Shown piece after piece: positions 51,050-59,854 of a DNA stretch of 64,000 nucleotides. Made by a program: the position numbers and the translations under genes. The DNA lies in assembly GCA_028866785.1 (NCBI GenBank), contig JAGWHN010000002.1, positions 7,426-71,425 on the forward strand. Reading direction: 5' to 3'. The notes under the pieces are model-generated. The model saw nothing but the letters and a program-made list of their open reading frames with translations, was not told the DNA's origin and did no database searches. Origin of the DNA: Microcaldota archaeon (GTDB lineage Archaea; Micrarchaeota; Micrarchaeia; Micrarchaeales; CABMGC01). Position 1 is the first letter of the stretch. The number at the start of each line of letters is the position of its first letter.

Positions 51050-51835
51050 ATGAGGATTGGAAAGACCGAAAGCTACATCAACTCTGCCCTTGCGGAAAAG
51101 GGCTCCTTACTATTCATGCTAATCGACCCTGTCGACTACTCAAGCCCGGAGGCCGCGATAAAGACCGGGATTGACGCAGCAGAGGCTGGCGCTGACCTTG
51201 TGCTCATTGGCGGAAGCATCGGCGCCCAGGGCGAGCTGCTAGAGCACGTCACAAAGAGCATAAAGGAGGGCGCAAAGAACGTCCCCGTCGTGCTCTTCCC
51301 CGGAAACATCGCGACGATAACAAGGTATGCTGATGCAGTTTACTTCATGTCGCTTCTCAATGCGAGGAATCCCTACTGGATAACGCAGGCGCAGATGCTT
51401 GCAGCTCCTCTAATCAAGCACATGAAGATCGAGCCGCTCCCGCTCGGATACATAGTCGTTGAGCCAGGAGGGACGGTCGGATGGGTCGGCGATGTCAACC
51501 TTGTCCCAAGGGTCAAGCCAAAGATTGCGGCAGCCCTTGCAAATGCGGGAGAGTTCATGGGAAACAGATTCATACTTACTGATGCGGGATCAAATCCGCA
51601 GCTGCAGAACCTTGGGCCAATCCCATCAGAGATGATTAGCGCGGTAAAGAAGTCGATAACCGTTCCGTACATTGTCGGAGGCGGCATAAAGACCCCTGAC
51701 CAGTTAAGGGCTGTCTATAAGGCCGGGGCAGACATCGCGCAGATTGGCGCAGTGCTTGAGGATTCAAAGAACGGAAAGAAGCTTGTCTCCGACTTTGTGA
51801 AAGTCGTGAAGGAAGAAGGCAAGAAGAAGAGATAA
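51050..51835 (+). CDS. Geranylgeranylglyceryl phosphate synthase
   Basis: The 261-residue TIM-barrel enzyme joins geranylgeranyl diphosphate to glycerol-1-phosphate, the first committed step of archaeal ether lipid synthesis. LFMLIDPVDYSS, DLVLIGGSIG, VVLFPGNIATI, GYIVVEPGGTVGWVG and the phosphate loop YIVGGGIKTPDQ are diagnostic of the group II type. The start at ATG 51050 is preferred, with GTGGT 3 nt upstream; TTG/ATG codons at 51026-51029 are less likely. Confidence 0.9.
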   Translation: MRIGKTESYINSALAEKGSLLFMLIDPVDYSSPEAAIKTGIDAAEAGADLVLIGGSIGAQGELLEHVTKSIKEGAKNVPVVLFPGNIATITRYADAVYFMSLLNARNPYWITQAQMLAAPLIKHMKIEPLPLGYIVVEPGGTVGWVGDVNLVPRVKPKIAAALANAGEFMGNRFILTDAGSNPQLQNLGPIPSEMISAVKKSITVPYIVGGGIKTPDQLRAVYKAGADIAQIGAVLEDSKNGKKLVSDFVKVVKEEGKKKR

Positions 51836-51845
51836 AACTGATTTT

Positions 51846-52946
51846 ATGCGGCAGATTGCGGCGATAGAGATAAACGCCATAGTGAAGGAGTTGCAGGAAG
51901 CGGTTGGCTCCTACCTAAAGAAGTTCTATGACCTAGGCGAGGGCTCCTACAGGATGCTCTTTTCGTCCACCACGGGAAACAAGATAATCTACATCAAGCT
52001 CACCCAGGCAATGAACCTAACGAACATCGTGGAAGAGGTTGAAGAGCCAACCAATTTTGCAAAGGGAGTGCGAAAGAGGCTTCTTGGGAGAAAATTAAAG
52101 CGCATCGACCAGAGGTACTCTGACAGGATCGTCATCTTCGAGTTCGAGGGCGAGCCCGGATACAAGCTGATCGTCGAGATGTTCGGAAAGGGAAACATGA
52201 TAATCACGGACAGCAACTACCTAATCGAGGTCGCATCGACTCTGCTTCACCAAAAGGAGAGGGCGATAGCTCCGAAGGTGATCTACCAGTTCCCGCCTAG
52301 CATAAAGGTGGACATGGAGGGGATGAGTGAGGCGCACATAACCGAGATTGTAGGAGCTGTGGCAAAGAGCAGCGAGAGGATAATCAAGGAGCTCTCAAAA
52401 AATGTGGACATCGGCCCGACGTACCTCGAGGACATACTGCTGCGCTCGAGCACCGACCCAAAGTCGAAAGGGACAGACCTAAAGCTGCAAAACGTTGTGG
52501 TCAGAAACATGGTCTCATTCTTTAGGAGCGTGAAGACCCCGAAGCCCATCATCTACTCGAGGAACGGGGAGTTTGTCGATTATGCGATTGTGCCACTTGA
52601 GAAATACAAGGACTACGATTCAACGCAATACGAGACAGTCAGCAAGGCGCTTGAAGCATTCTACCTTGAGGCGAGAACGAGGGTAGACAGGAACGACGAC
52701 GAACTTCGCGAGCTGGAGGCAAACGTGAAAAAGCAAAAGGAGCTAATTGATGAGCTCAACTTGACCGAAGTTGATTCTGCAAAGGCAGGCCACAAGATCA
52801 TGTCAAACATGCACCAGATAAACGAGATAATCAATTACATAAACGACAAAAGGAGGGTCACAGCAGAGGAAATAACTGAAAGGTTCGGTGTAAAAGTCAA
52901 AGCACTCGACCTTAAAAATAAGAGGATTGTAATAGATTTAGAGTAG
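51846..52946 (+). CDS. Short NFACT-family protein (RqcH/Rqc2-like N-terminal part)
   Basis: The 366-residue protein has the NFACT-N domain (AAIEINAIVKELQEAVGSYLKKFYDLG; FEGEPGYKLIVEMFGKGNMIITD) and the start of the coiled-coil region (DELRELEANVKKQKELIDEL). Full-size archaeal RqcH/NEMF proteins are about 600-700 residues and end with an NFACT-R domain that is absent here. RqcH acts on stalled large subunits and adds C-terminal tails. The stop is clean, followed by tRNase Z 6 bp later. The short form may lack tailing activity or work with a separate NFACT-R protein. Confidence 0.75.
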   Translation: MRQIAAIEINAIVKELQEAVGSYLKKFYDLGEGSYRMLFSSTTGNKIIYIKLTQAMNLTNIVEEVEEPTNFAKGVRKRLLGRKLKRIDQRYSDRIVIFEFEGEPGYKLIVEMFGKGNMIITDSNYLIEVASTLLHQKERAIAPKVIYQFPPSIKVDMEGMSEAHITEIVGAVAKSSERIIKELSKNVDIGPTYLEDILLRSSTDPKSKGTDLKLQNVVVRNMVSFFRSVKTPKPIIYSRNGEFVDYAIVPLEKYKDYDSTQYETVSKALEAFYLEARTRVDRNDDELRELEANVKKQKELIDELNLTEVDSAKAGHKIMSNMHQINEIINYINDKRRVTAEEITERFGVKVKALDLKNKRIVIDLE

Positions 52947-52951
52947 GTATA

Positions 52952-53842
52952 ATGATCAAGGTCACGCTTCTTGGAACTTCAGGATCTACCCCGACAAAGG
53001 CAAGGGGAATGCCTAGCGTTGCAATCACCCACAACGGCAAGATATACTTATTTGATTGTGGTGAGGGAACGCAGATGAAGATGCTCCAGCACGGAATCAA
53101 CATCTCCAAGATTGAGACAATTTTCTTAAGCCATATCCACGGGGACCACGTGATCGGAATTGCGGGGCTGGTGAGGACAATGGCGCTAAACAATAGGCAA
53201 AAGCCCCTCACAATTCACATCCCAAAGGGATTTGAGTCGGCCGTGAAAAGCCTGATTGTGTTCGACAAGGCGATAATAAAGTATCCGATAATAATCAAGG
53301 GGATCGGCACCGGGAAGGTCTACAAGGGAGAGGACTTCGAGATAAGTGCCTTCAAGCTAATCCACCAGATAACCACGCTCGGCTTTGTCTTCAGGGAGAA
53401 CGACAAGAGGAGGTTCATCGTTGATAAGTGCAAGGCGCTTGGAATAAAGGGCACGATGTTTGCGCAGCTGGAGAAGAGAAAACAGATAAAAATAGGCAAG
53501 CGTATAATAAAGTTAGAGAGCATAACAACTCTGCACAAGGGAAAGGTTGCGGTATACGCGACCGACACACGCCCATCAAAGGCAACGGTAAACGCCGCAA
53601 AGAATGCGGACATCCTCATACATGAGGCTGCATACACGGAAAATGAGAAGGCGCTTGCAGTTGAGAGAAAGCACTCAACTGCGCAAGAGGCTGCGGGAGT
53701 CGCAAAGCTCGCTGGCGTCAAGATGCTCATACTCACGCATCTCTCCGCAAGGCACAGGGAGCCTGACGCCCTATATGAGGAGGCAAAGAAGCTGTTCAAG
53801 TACGTGGTCGTCGGAAACGACGGATACACGACAGAAGTTTAA
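52952..53842 (+). CDS. rnz: tRNase Z (tRNA 3' endonuclease)
   Basis: The 296-residue MBL-fold endonuclease matures tRNA 3' ends. LLGTSGSTPTKARGMPS, the LSHIHGDHVIG metal site, YATDTRPSK and the closing ILTHLSARH are typical. A tRNA-Val gene begins only 2 bp after the stop codon, so the enzyme could process the tail of its own transcript. It belongs to the GGGP synthase-NFACT-rnz run, with gaps of 6-10 bp. Confidence 0.9.
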   Translation: MIKVTLLGTSGSTPTKARGMPSVAITHNGKIYLFDCGEGTQMKMLQHGINISKIETIFLSHIHGDHVIGIAGLVRTMALNNRQKPLTIHIPKGFESAVKSLIVFDKAIIKYPIIIKGIGTGKVYKGEDFEISAFKLIHQITTLGFVFRENDKRRFIVDKCKALGIKGTMFAQLEKRKQIKIGKRIIKLESITTLHKGKVAVYATDTRPSKATVNAAKNADILIHEAAYTENEKALAVERKHSTAQEAAGVAKLAGVKMLILTHLSARHREPDALYEEAKKLFKYVVVGNDGYTTEV

Positions 53843-53844
53843 GT

Positions 53845-53915
53845 GGAGGTATCGTCTAGTGGTAGGATAACAGATTGACATTCTGTGGGCAGGAGTTCAA
53901 TTCTCCTTACCTCCA
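53845..53915 (+). tRNA. tRNA-Val (anticodon GAC)
   Basis: The acceptor GGAGGTA pairs perfectly with TACCTCC. The anticodon stem is ACAGA/TCTGT with loop TTGACAT. The T arm AGGAG/CTCCT is complete and the discriminator is A. No intron and no encoded CCA. It follows the tRNase Z stop by 2 bp and precedes the A/T-rich helicase island. Confidence 0.93.
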
Positions 53916-53965
53916 TATATCTATGATTAATCATAAATTATCTTAATATACAAATTCTAGACAAT

Positions 53966-53978
53966 CCATATAAACTGG
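53966..53978 (+). promoter_or_regulatory. TATA box of the helicase gene
   Basis: CCATATAAACTGG centred about 33 bp before the GTG at 54005; predicts a leader of only a few nucleotides. Confidence 0.45.
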
Positions 53979-54004
53979 AAAAAGAACTAAAATTAGGTAG
54001 TATT

Positions 54005-56743
54005 GTGCTTAATTTTAAGGTAAATCAAGGAATAAAGGTTAGCCTACCTTTTGAGAGTTATAAAAGTGCAATAATTAAGAATCTAGACACGTACGCCCAG
54101 AATCACTCAAAAAACGGAGAACTGAAAGTCGTACTTAGGGGTAGACAAGTAACAGTATTTGATGACCTAAACAGTTTCGTTAAGGACGGAGGGCTTGAGG
54201 GTTATGTGGCACTCCCTACAGCTACTGGCAAGACTCCTCTATATATTAAATTTATAGAAGCTTTAACAACAGACACGGACATAAAAACAATTATAGCCGT
54301 ACCGACAAACGTGTTAGTTGAACAGACTGAAAAGATGCTGTATCAATTTATAGATCGAGAAAAGGTTGAAGCCCTCCCAAATAAAATTGGGATATTGAAC
54401 TATTTGCATAAGGATTATAGTGCAAAGTTGTTGATAACAACTTACTCTTCACTTTGGTTGAATACTGAAAACGGCAATATCGATCCTAAAGACTATCAAT
54501 TACTTATACTTGATGAAGCTCATGAAGCTATTACTAAAAGAAGAATAGAAACGATCAATAAATTTACCAATGCATTTAAACTAGGTCTGACTGCGACTCC
54601 CGAATATTCTGAAGAGAAGAAGCTTGTAAATGTGCTCCCTAATGAAATACACAGAATGTCAATAAGAGAAGCTGTTTATGAGGGCCTTCTATCTAATTTT
54701 TCAGTTTATGTAGTAGAAACTCACACTGATCTTACGAATGTAAAAATCACTGCACATGGTGAATATGATGATAAAGATCTCGATATTGCTGTCAATACTG
54801 CCTCAAGAAATCTGGCAGCTCTAGAAGTATATCAAAATCTGTTTCCCGATACTCCTTCCGCAATAGCAAATTGTGTTAGCATTTCTCACGCATTAGCATT
54901 TGCAGAGTTGGCAAACAAAAACGGTATCCCTGCAGTTGCTGTTACTAGTTTGATGAATGAGGAAGAGCGTAATGAGGCCCTGTGGAAATACAAAAATGGC
55001 GATTATAAGCTAATAACGAATGTCAATATTTTAACAAGGGGGTTTGACGCACCTAATGCAACTGTTTGTTTGAATTTAGCTCCGACATTGTCAAAGGTTA
55101 AAGCAACACAAAGATCCGGCAGAGTATTAAGACTGGACCCTGAAGAATATGAGCGTAATTATATTTCAAAGCATGCATACATTATTGATTTCAAAGATAA
55201 AACAAGCAGCAAAAGAGCGGTGCCTATATCATTTGCAGAAATAGCGGAGGATGCAGAGATAATAAGATCACAAGGAAAATATCATATTGATAAAATAAAT
55301 AAAGAACCGCGAGTAAAACCTGATCTTAAAATAGATGGAATAAACGTCATTACTGAACCTAAATTGGTGATGCGTGTTGTTAATGAAGGCAGTATCCAGA
55401 GGCTTAAGAAAGCCCCAGAAAATTACCTCAGCAAAGTTGAATTAGCAAACACTTTGGATGTTACTCTTGGCAAGATTGGCACAATTATCAGCATTTCTTC
55501 AGAGGAGTTGATAAAACATCCTGAATGGGTTGGTGAATATTTCTCTAAGAATGGACGTCCTATGTTACACTATCATAACGATTTTGTTAAATTATTAAAA
55601 ACAACATATTCGAAAATTGAAAGACCTCCTGAGAACTGGCAGACTGCAACTAAAATAAGTAAAAAAACTGGAATTTCATTCCATTATATTAAATCTACTA
55701 TAGACAACTTATCGGAAGAACTCAAGAAACATCCAGAATGGTCTGGATTTTATCGCAAGGGTGCAGGCCCCAAAGAAGTTACTAAATATTACCATCCTGA
55801 CTTTGTTGAATTAATAAAAGGTGCAGTTTTAAAGGTTGAAGTAGCACCTGATGGGTGGTCAAATCGGGCAGAAATTAGTAAACTTGCCGGAGTAGATCCG
55901 AAAATGATTAAGTTTGTTATAGAAAACTTATCAGAAGAACTCAAAAAACATCCGGAGTGGTCCGGGATTTATCATAGGCGTTTAGGTACTGGTCCTAACG
56001 TCGTCTACTATCATCCTGATTTTATAAAACTAGTTAAGGCATCTGTTGCTGAAAAGCTTACAAAGTTCACTTCAGTACCTGATGGATGGGCAACAATGAC
56101 GCAGATAGGTAAAAGCAAGGGTAAATCAGCTCAAAACATGAAACCTATATTCAAGAGTTTGTCAAATGAATTAAAGCAACATCCAGAATGGTCTGGTCTT
56201 TATCGCTCTAAAACAGGGTTACATACTTTTTACCATCCTGATTTTATCAAAATCGTTTTGAGAAAAACCCCTTCGTTACCATTGGACAAAGCCATTGCAC
56301 CTAAGGGTTGGATGAATCAAATACAAATAGAAAAAAGTACACATAGAGCTAGAAAAAACATTAAATTAGCAATTGAGGCTCTATCAGAAGAATTAAAGGT
56401 GCATCCAGAGTGGTCAGGAATATATAGATTGCCAATCAAAGGGGGCTACTACATGTTCTACCATCCTGAATTTATAAAAATGTTAAAAGCTAAGGTGGAA
56501 CACTTAGGAATTGCACCAAACGGGTGGATGAATGGCACACAAATTTCTGAAGATATAAATGAAAGTTGGTATAATGTTAAAAATGCTATTGAGAGTTTAT
56601 CAAGTGAACTCAAGAAACATCCAGAATGGTCTGAACTTTATAATTCTAGTAATCGAAATCTTAAAGTGACAACTTTTTACCATCCTGAATTTATAGCTTT
56701 AATTAAAAAAAGATTACAAATTAAAGGATTATCCCGTAATTAA
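54005..56743 (+). CDS. DEAH superfamily 2 helicase with six C-terminal winged-helix-like repeats
   Basis: The 912-residue protein has an SF2 helicase core: Walker A LPTATGKT (70-77), DEAH (170-173), LTATP (195-199) and motif VI QRSGRVLR (369-376). After about residue 465 come six tandem units of 62-77 residues. Each reads P.GW.t..qIsk, then IK..IesLSeELK, then HPEWSG (at 505, 576, 649, 726, 800, 872), then YYHPDFI. The pattern looks like a winged helix and may read DNA as an array. The gene is clearly richer in A/T than its neighbours and uses different codons, suggesting transfer. GTG start at 54005. Restriction/defence or mobile-element function is possible but not shown. Confidence 0.8.
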   Translation: MLNFKVNQGIKVSLPFESYKSAIIKNLDTYAQNHSKNGELKVVLRGRQVTVFDDLNSFVKDGGLEGYVALPTATGKTPLYIKFIEALTTDTDIKTIIAVPTNVLVEQTEKMLYQFIDREKVEALPNKIGILNYLHKDYSAKLLITTYSSLWLNTENGNIDPKDYQLLILDEAHEAITKRRIETINKFTNAFKLGLTATPEYSEEKKLVNVLPNEIHRMSIREAVYEGLLSNFSVYVVETHTDLTNVKITAHGEYDDKDLDIAVNTASRNLAALEVYQNLFPDTPSAIANCVSISHALAFAELANKNGIPAVAVTSLMNEEERNEALWKYKNGDYKLITNVNILTRGFDAPNATVCLNLAPTLSKVKATQRSGRVLRLDPEEYERNYISKHAYIIDFKDKTSSKRAVPISFAEIAEDAEIIRSQGKYHIDKINKEPRVKPDLKIDGINVITEPKLVMRVVNEGSIQRLKKAPENYLSKVELANTLDVTLGKIGTIISISSEELIKHPEWVGEYFSKNGRPMLHYHNDFVKLLKTTYSKIERPPENWQTATKISKKTGISFHYIKSTIDNLSEELKKHPEWSGFYRKGAGPKEVTKYYHPDFVELIKGAVLKVEVAPDGWSNRAEISKLAGVDPKMIKFVIENLSEELKKHPEWSGIYHRRLGTGPNVVYYHPDFIKLVKASVAEKLTKFTSVPDGWATMTQIGKSKGKSAQNMKPIFKSLSNELKQHPEWSGLYRSKTGLHTFYHPDFIKIVLRKTPSLPLDKAIAPKGWMNQIQIEKSTHRARKNIKLAIEALSEELKVHPEWSGIYRLPIKGGYYMFYHPEFIKMLKAKVEHLGIAPNGWMNGTQISEDINESWYNVKNAIESLSSELKKHPEWSELYNSSNRNLKVTTFYHPEFIALIKKRLQIKGLSRN
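55415..56700 (+). repeat. Six coding repeats with the HPEWSG-YHPDF pattern
   Basis: Six in-frame units inside the helicase gene share the conserved blocks LSeELKkHPEWSG and YHPdFIkl at spacings of 71, 73, 77, 74 and 72 residues. Conservation is high at the protein level and moderate in DNA, so the duplication is not very recent. Confidence 0.85.
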
Positions 56744-56744
56744 T

Positions 56745-56862
56745 AAAGATCGGATATGTGTGGGCCAATGAAACTAAGGCCAAGTAGATTAAAAGCTTCT
56801 TGGAAAGATCGGATATGTGTGGGCCAATGAAACTAAGGCCAAGTAGATTAAAAGCTTCTTGG
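56745..56862. repeat. Perfect 59-bp tandem duplication after the helicase gene
   Basis: Copies at 56745-56803 and 56804-56862 are identical. Each contains the imperfect palindrome GGCC-N11-GGCC and CCAAG...CTTGG arms. A third, degenerate piece (56905-56929) overlaps the start of the next gene: 21 of 25 bases match 56848-56872. The whole could be an attachment or regulatory region of the inserted gene. Confidence 0.9.
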
Positions 56863-56908
56863 CTATCTATCCATATTAATATTTTGCGACCCACTTACTT
56901 TAGGTTAA

Positions 56909-58615
56909 ATGCTGCTTGGCTATCTCTTCACGCTCTCACTCTCGCTGCTTTTAGCATCGCTTCTTGCACTCTTAATTAGGTGCAGAAAAGAGCTTTTTGC
57001 GACCCTATCCCCTATTATCGATTACAAGCTTGCATTGGTGCCCATTGCATGCATCCTGTTCTTTTTTTTATTCTCAATTATGTTCGTGAGCCCTGCAGAG
57101 CAGTTATACTTTGACGAGAACATCTATCAAGGAATTGCAATCAACATACTCGCGCACGGAAACGCCCTTTGGTGCCAGTACGGAAGCGGTCTTTTGACCT
57201 CATGCTTCACCAACTCGATTTACCACGATGCAATAGGGTATCCTTTCCTCCTCTCAATAGCATTTTTGTTCTTTGGGATTGGAATAAACACCGCGTTTGC
57301 CATGCAGCTCTTCATCGGGCTTCTTTCAATAGCATTTTTCTTTTTGCTCTCATCCATTCTTTTCCAAAAAAGGATGGCGATTGCAGCATCAACAATCATA
57401 TTCACGCTTATACCCCAGCTCTTCATCTGGTCAAGGGCGCAGGCAATACCAGACCTTGCATTGATGTGTTTTGCGATATTAACCTTCTTTCTTTTCGTGT
57501 TCTTCACAAGGGAACCCAAGCTTGAGCGATTTGCGCTTTTTGCAAGCGCCCTTGTATTCACAATATACATGAGAATTGAGGGAATACTTCTGCTTCCTAT
57601 TTTTGCCGTGCTCTTTTTCGCGCACGGCGCCGACGGGATAAGGGAAACGATGAGGAAGAGGCTTGGCCTTGTAATCGACAGCATAAACAACAACACAAAG
57701 TTTCTTGCGCTCTCCCTCTTCTTTTTTGTGCTGTTAATGCCAGAGATTTACTATCTTGCGATTCAGATTTCAAACCCTTCATACGGGCAGGACTACACTG
57801 GCCAGCAGGTATTCTCCGTCGCAAACTTCATGAACAACATCGGCCCCAATGTCCTATTCTTCCTTGGCAACTACAATTCCGTTTCCCAGTTTCCGCTTGG
57901 GTTCCCGGTCGAGACCACAGCGCTCGCGGGGGTCGGAATCCTGCTTTTGCTGATGAGCAAATCAAGGAACAAGTACGGCACAATTCTCCTTTTGGCACTG
58001 TGGCTCTTTGCATACCACCTGTTCTACGATTTCTTTTATGCTGGTGCGGCAACATTTGGCGTCGACGTCAGATTCATGCTTGAGCTCTGCCCTGCCCTTG
58101 CGCTGCTTGCGGGAATAGGGATCAGCGAACTCTCCGAGCTTGTCGGTGGCGCCATAAAATCCCCACGGCTGGGGCTAATGTTCTACCTCCTTGTCCTGCT
58201 TGGTGGCGTCATCGTTCCCTTCGCCCTATTCGTGCCAAACATAACCCTCAAGCCCCAACAGATGCCGCAGCAAACAGTGATATATGACGCTCTGTCCTTC
58301 TTCTACTCAAACTACAACAAGGTCCCCGCAGGATGCATGGTTTACACCTTCACCCCCGATCTTTGGTACGAGTTCAACAGAAGCGCAGCCCAGATAAACT
58401 ACCTCGGCTCCTCCGATCCCCAGTTCGTAAATGACACCAGGGGCTACTCGTGCAGCGTGATTGATTACGGCTATTGGTGCAGCGTCCCTCCATACAAGGG
58501 CACGACCTGCAAGAATCTTGTCCAAAGCTACAATTTGGTTACCTTGGCCTCCCAAAACAACACCGCGAGGGGAGAAAACTTCGCATTTTACAAAATAGTG
58601 GGCAAGAAGGGCTAA
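56909..58615 (+). CDS. GT-C/ArnT-like membrane glycosyltransferase
   Basis: The 568-residue protein has about 11-12 TM helices. The first outside loop carries YFDENIYQGIAINI (acidic site at 69-70) and YHDAIGYPFLLSIAF (about 105-119), typical of the GT39/ArnT/PMT-like clan that uses polyprenyl-phosphate sugars. The C-terminal part (about 430-568) is an outside domain with Cys pairs (CSVIDYGYWCSVPPYKGTTC). Its ATG is embedded in a degenerate copy of the 59-bp repeat; codon use is like the rest of the chromosome. Confidence 0.75.
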   Translation: MLLGYLFTLSLSLLLASLLALLIRCRKELFATLSPIIDYKLALVPIACILFFFLFSIMFVSPAEQLYFDENIYQGIAINILAHGNALWCQYGSGLLTSCFTNSIYHDAIGYPFLLSIAFLFFGIGINTAFAMQLFIGLLSIAFFFLLSSILFQKRMAIAASTIIFTLIPQLFIWSRAQAIPDLALMCFAILTFFLFVFFTREPKLERFALFASALVFTIYMRIEGILLLPIFAVLFFAHGADGIRETMRKRLGLVIDSINNNTKFLALSLFFFVLLMPEIYYLAIQISNPSYGQDYTGQQVFSVANFMNNIGPNVLFFLGNYNSVSQFPLGFPVETTALAGVGILLLLMSKSRNKYGTILLLALWLFAYHLFYDFFYAGAATFGVDVRFMLELCPALALLAGIGISELSELVGGAIKSPRLGLMFYLLVLLGGVIVPFALFVPNITLKPQQMPQQTVIYDALSFFYSNYNKVPAGCMVYTFTPDLWYEFNRSAAQINYLGSSDPQFVNDTRGYSCSVIDYGYWCSVPPYKGTTCKNLVQSYNLVTLASQNNTARGENFAFYKIVGKKG

Positions 58616-58621
58616 CTCCAA

Positions 58622-58633
58622 CATATTTATATC
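58622..58633 (+). promoter_or_regulatory. TATA box of the CPCPPC gene
   Basis: CATATTTATATC about 32 bp before the start codon; predicts a leaderless or 6-nt leader transcript. Confidence 0.5.
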
Positions 58634-58659
58634 TGAAAAGTCAATCTTCTCTTGTGGCA

Positions 58660-59040
58660 ATGTCCATCAAAGGCCTTGGTGCAATCGGCAGCGGGATAAA
58701 CGCATCTCGCGAGAGTATTCAAAATGAGGTCTGGGCTCTTTCTCTTCTGATAAGGACAAGCGGCTCCATAGTCTCAGACGATGTCAAAAATGCCCTTAGA
58801 AAGGCGTCCTTGGGAATGAGGGGATTTAGCCAGAATCTCTCCTACAAGTTTAGGGAGGGGCTTGGAAGGGGCGAGATCATGAACAGCGCCCCTGCGCTCG
58901 TTGGCGCCTGCCCGTGCCCTCCATGCGTCGTAGGGTTTAGTGTTGTTACCACAGTGGCGACAGCGATATATCACATTAAAAACGGGAACGTAAAGTCGGC
59001 GTTCAGGGCCTTGGTCCCAAAAAAGGATTCGCACTGCTAA
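58660..59040 (+). CDS. Small membrane-associated protein with a CPCPPC motif
   Basis: The 126-residue protein has an amphipathic N-terminal part (SRESIQNEVWALSLLIRTSG), the dense Cys motif CPCPPC near residue 88 and a hydrophobic helix right after it (VVGFSVVTTVATAIY). It ends KKDSHC. A TATA box (58622-58633) puts transcription at about 58653, so GTG 58654 or ATG 58660 begins the protein; ATG is chosen. The Cys cluster may bind metal or a redox partner. Family not recognised. Confidence 0.55.
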   Translation: MSIKGLGAIGSGINASRESIQNEVWALSLLIRTSGSIVSDDVKNALRKASLGMRGFSQNLSYKFREGLGRGEIMNSAPALVGACPCPPCVVGFSVVTTVATAIYHIKNGNVKSAFRALVPKKDSHC

Positions 59041-59042
59041 AA

Positions 59043-59735
59043 TTATATGTTGTTTAGCCTTGCCATCATCTCCTCAGATCCAATTTTCGTGGTGAGGAGC
59101 GGAATCTTCTCTATCTGCGCAATCTTTACCGCGAGCTTGTCGATGCTCTCAAGGTTTTCTATCACAACAACTCTTGGCTTTATCGGCGCAACCCTGATCA
59201 CGACCATCGGTGATCTTCCTGTGCTGACCTGCGAGAAGATGAATGCCCTCTCGTTGGTGTTTCCAAAGAGCTTTGGATATTCGCTTGGGGCAATTTCAAG
59301 GATTACCCTAAGGCTGTCAAGATAAGTGTATCCGAACAGCTTTATGCTGTCAAGATAGTTCGGGTTTGCAATTATTTTTGCATCGATTATCCTTGCGAAA
59401 TCGACCCCGCTAATCGGGGCAGAGAAATCGTGAAGCTTGTAGAATGACTCTGCGCTTGCCTTTGGCAGGTTGAACTTCTCGAGATTCCTTACCACCTCTC
59501 CGCCGTGCTGCTCGTCAATCATGAATAGCGCAACGACGAATCTCTTTATTATGCCGACTCCCGGGCTCATTCTCCTGTTGCCCTCATAGTCGCTGATAGT
59601 TGATGTCGAAATCTTTAGGTGCTTTGCAAGCTCAACCTGTGAGATACCAAAGAGCTCTCTCCACTTCTTCATTGTGGTTCCTGGCGTCTCCGAAAGCGCT
59701 ATTTCCCCGGCTATTCTCTCCTGTAAACTGTCCAC
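59043..59735 (-). CDS. XRE-type helix-turn-helix transcription regulator
   Basis: The 230-residue archaeal regulator has an HTH near residues 20-60 (WRELFGISQVELAKHLKISTSTISDYEGNRR), continuing MSPGVGIIKRFVVALF, and a C-terminal alpha/beta domain (about 140-230, with RVILEIAPSEYPKLFG and VVIRVAPIKPRVVVIENL), typical of a conserved archaeal XRE group. GTG 59735 is chosen because the TATA box at 59754-59767 lies about 26 bp upstream, giving a leaderless transcript; a GTG at 59789 lies upstream of that TATA box. It is convergent with the CPCPPC gene (2 bp). Targets unknown. Confidence 0.75.
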   Translation of the reverse strand: MDSLQERIAGEIALSETPGTTMKKWRELFGISQVELAKHLKISTSTISDYEGNRRMSPGVGIIKRFVVALFMIDEQHGGEVVRNLEKFNLPKASAESFYKLHDFSAPISGVDFARIIDAKIIANPNYLDSIKLFGYTYLDSLRVILEIAPSEYPKLFGNTNERAFIFSQVSTGRSPMVVIRVAPIKPRVVVIENLESIDKLAVKIAQIEKIPLLTTKIGSEEMMARLNNI

Positions 59736-59753
59736 AGAATTAATATGCCTTGA

Positions 59754-59767
59754 ACCTTTAAAAGGAT
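59754..59767 (-). promoter_or_regulatory. TATA box deciding the regulator's start
   Basis: ACCTTTAAAAGGAT on the plus strand, self-complementary in its core and centred 26 bp from GTG 59735. Confidence 0.55.
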
Positions 59768-59854
59768 ATTGAAAATTGACGAATACCACTTAGACAGATC
59801 GGCCTGCGCAATCACAAGCTATATAAATCTACTTCAACAAATTGATTTTCACTC

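Noticed and set aside
54005..56743. Type III restriction enzyme subunit
   Set aside because: There is no nuclease motif after the helicase core and no adjacent methyltransferase gene; the tail is a repeat array.
56745..56862. CRISPR array
   Set aside because: The two copies are adjacent without spacers and there is no third true repeat or cas gene, so it is a simple tandem duplication.
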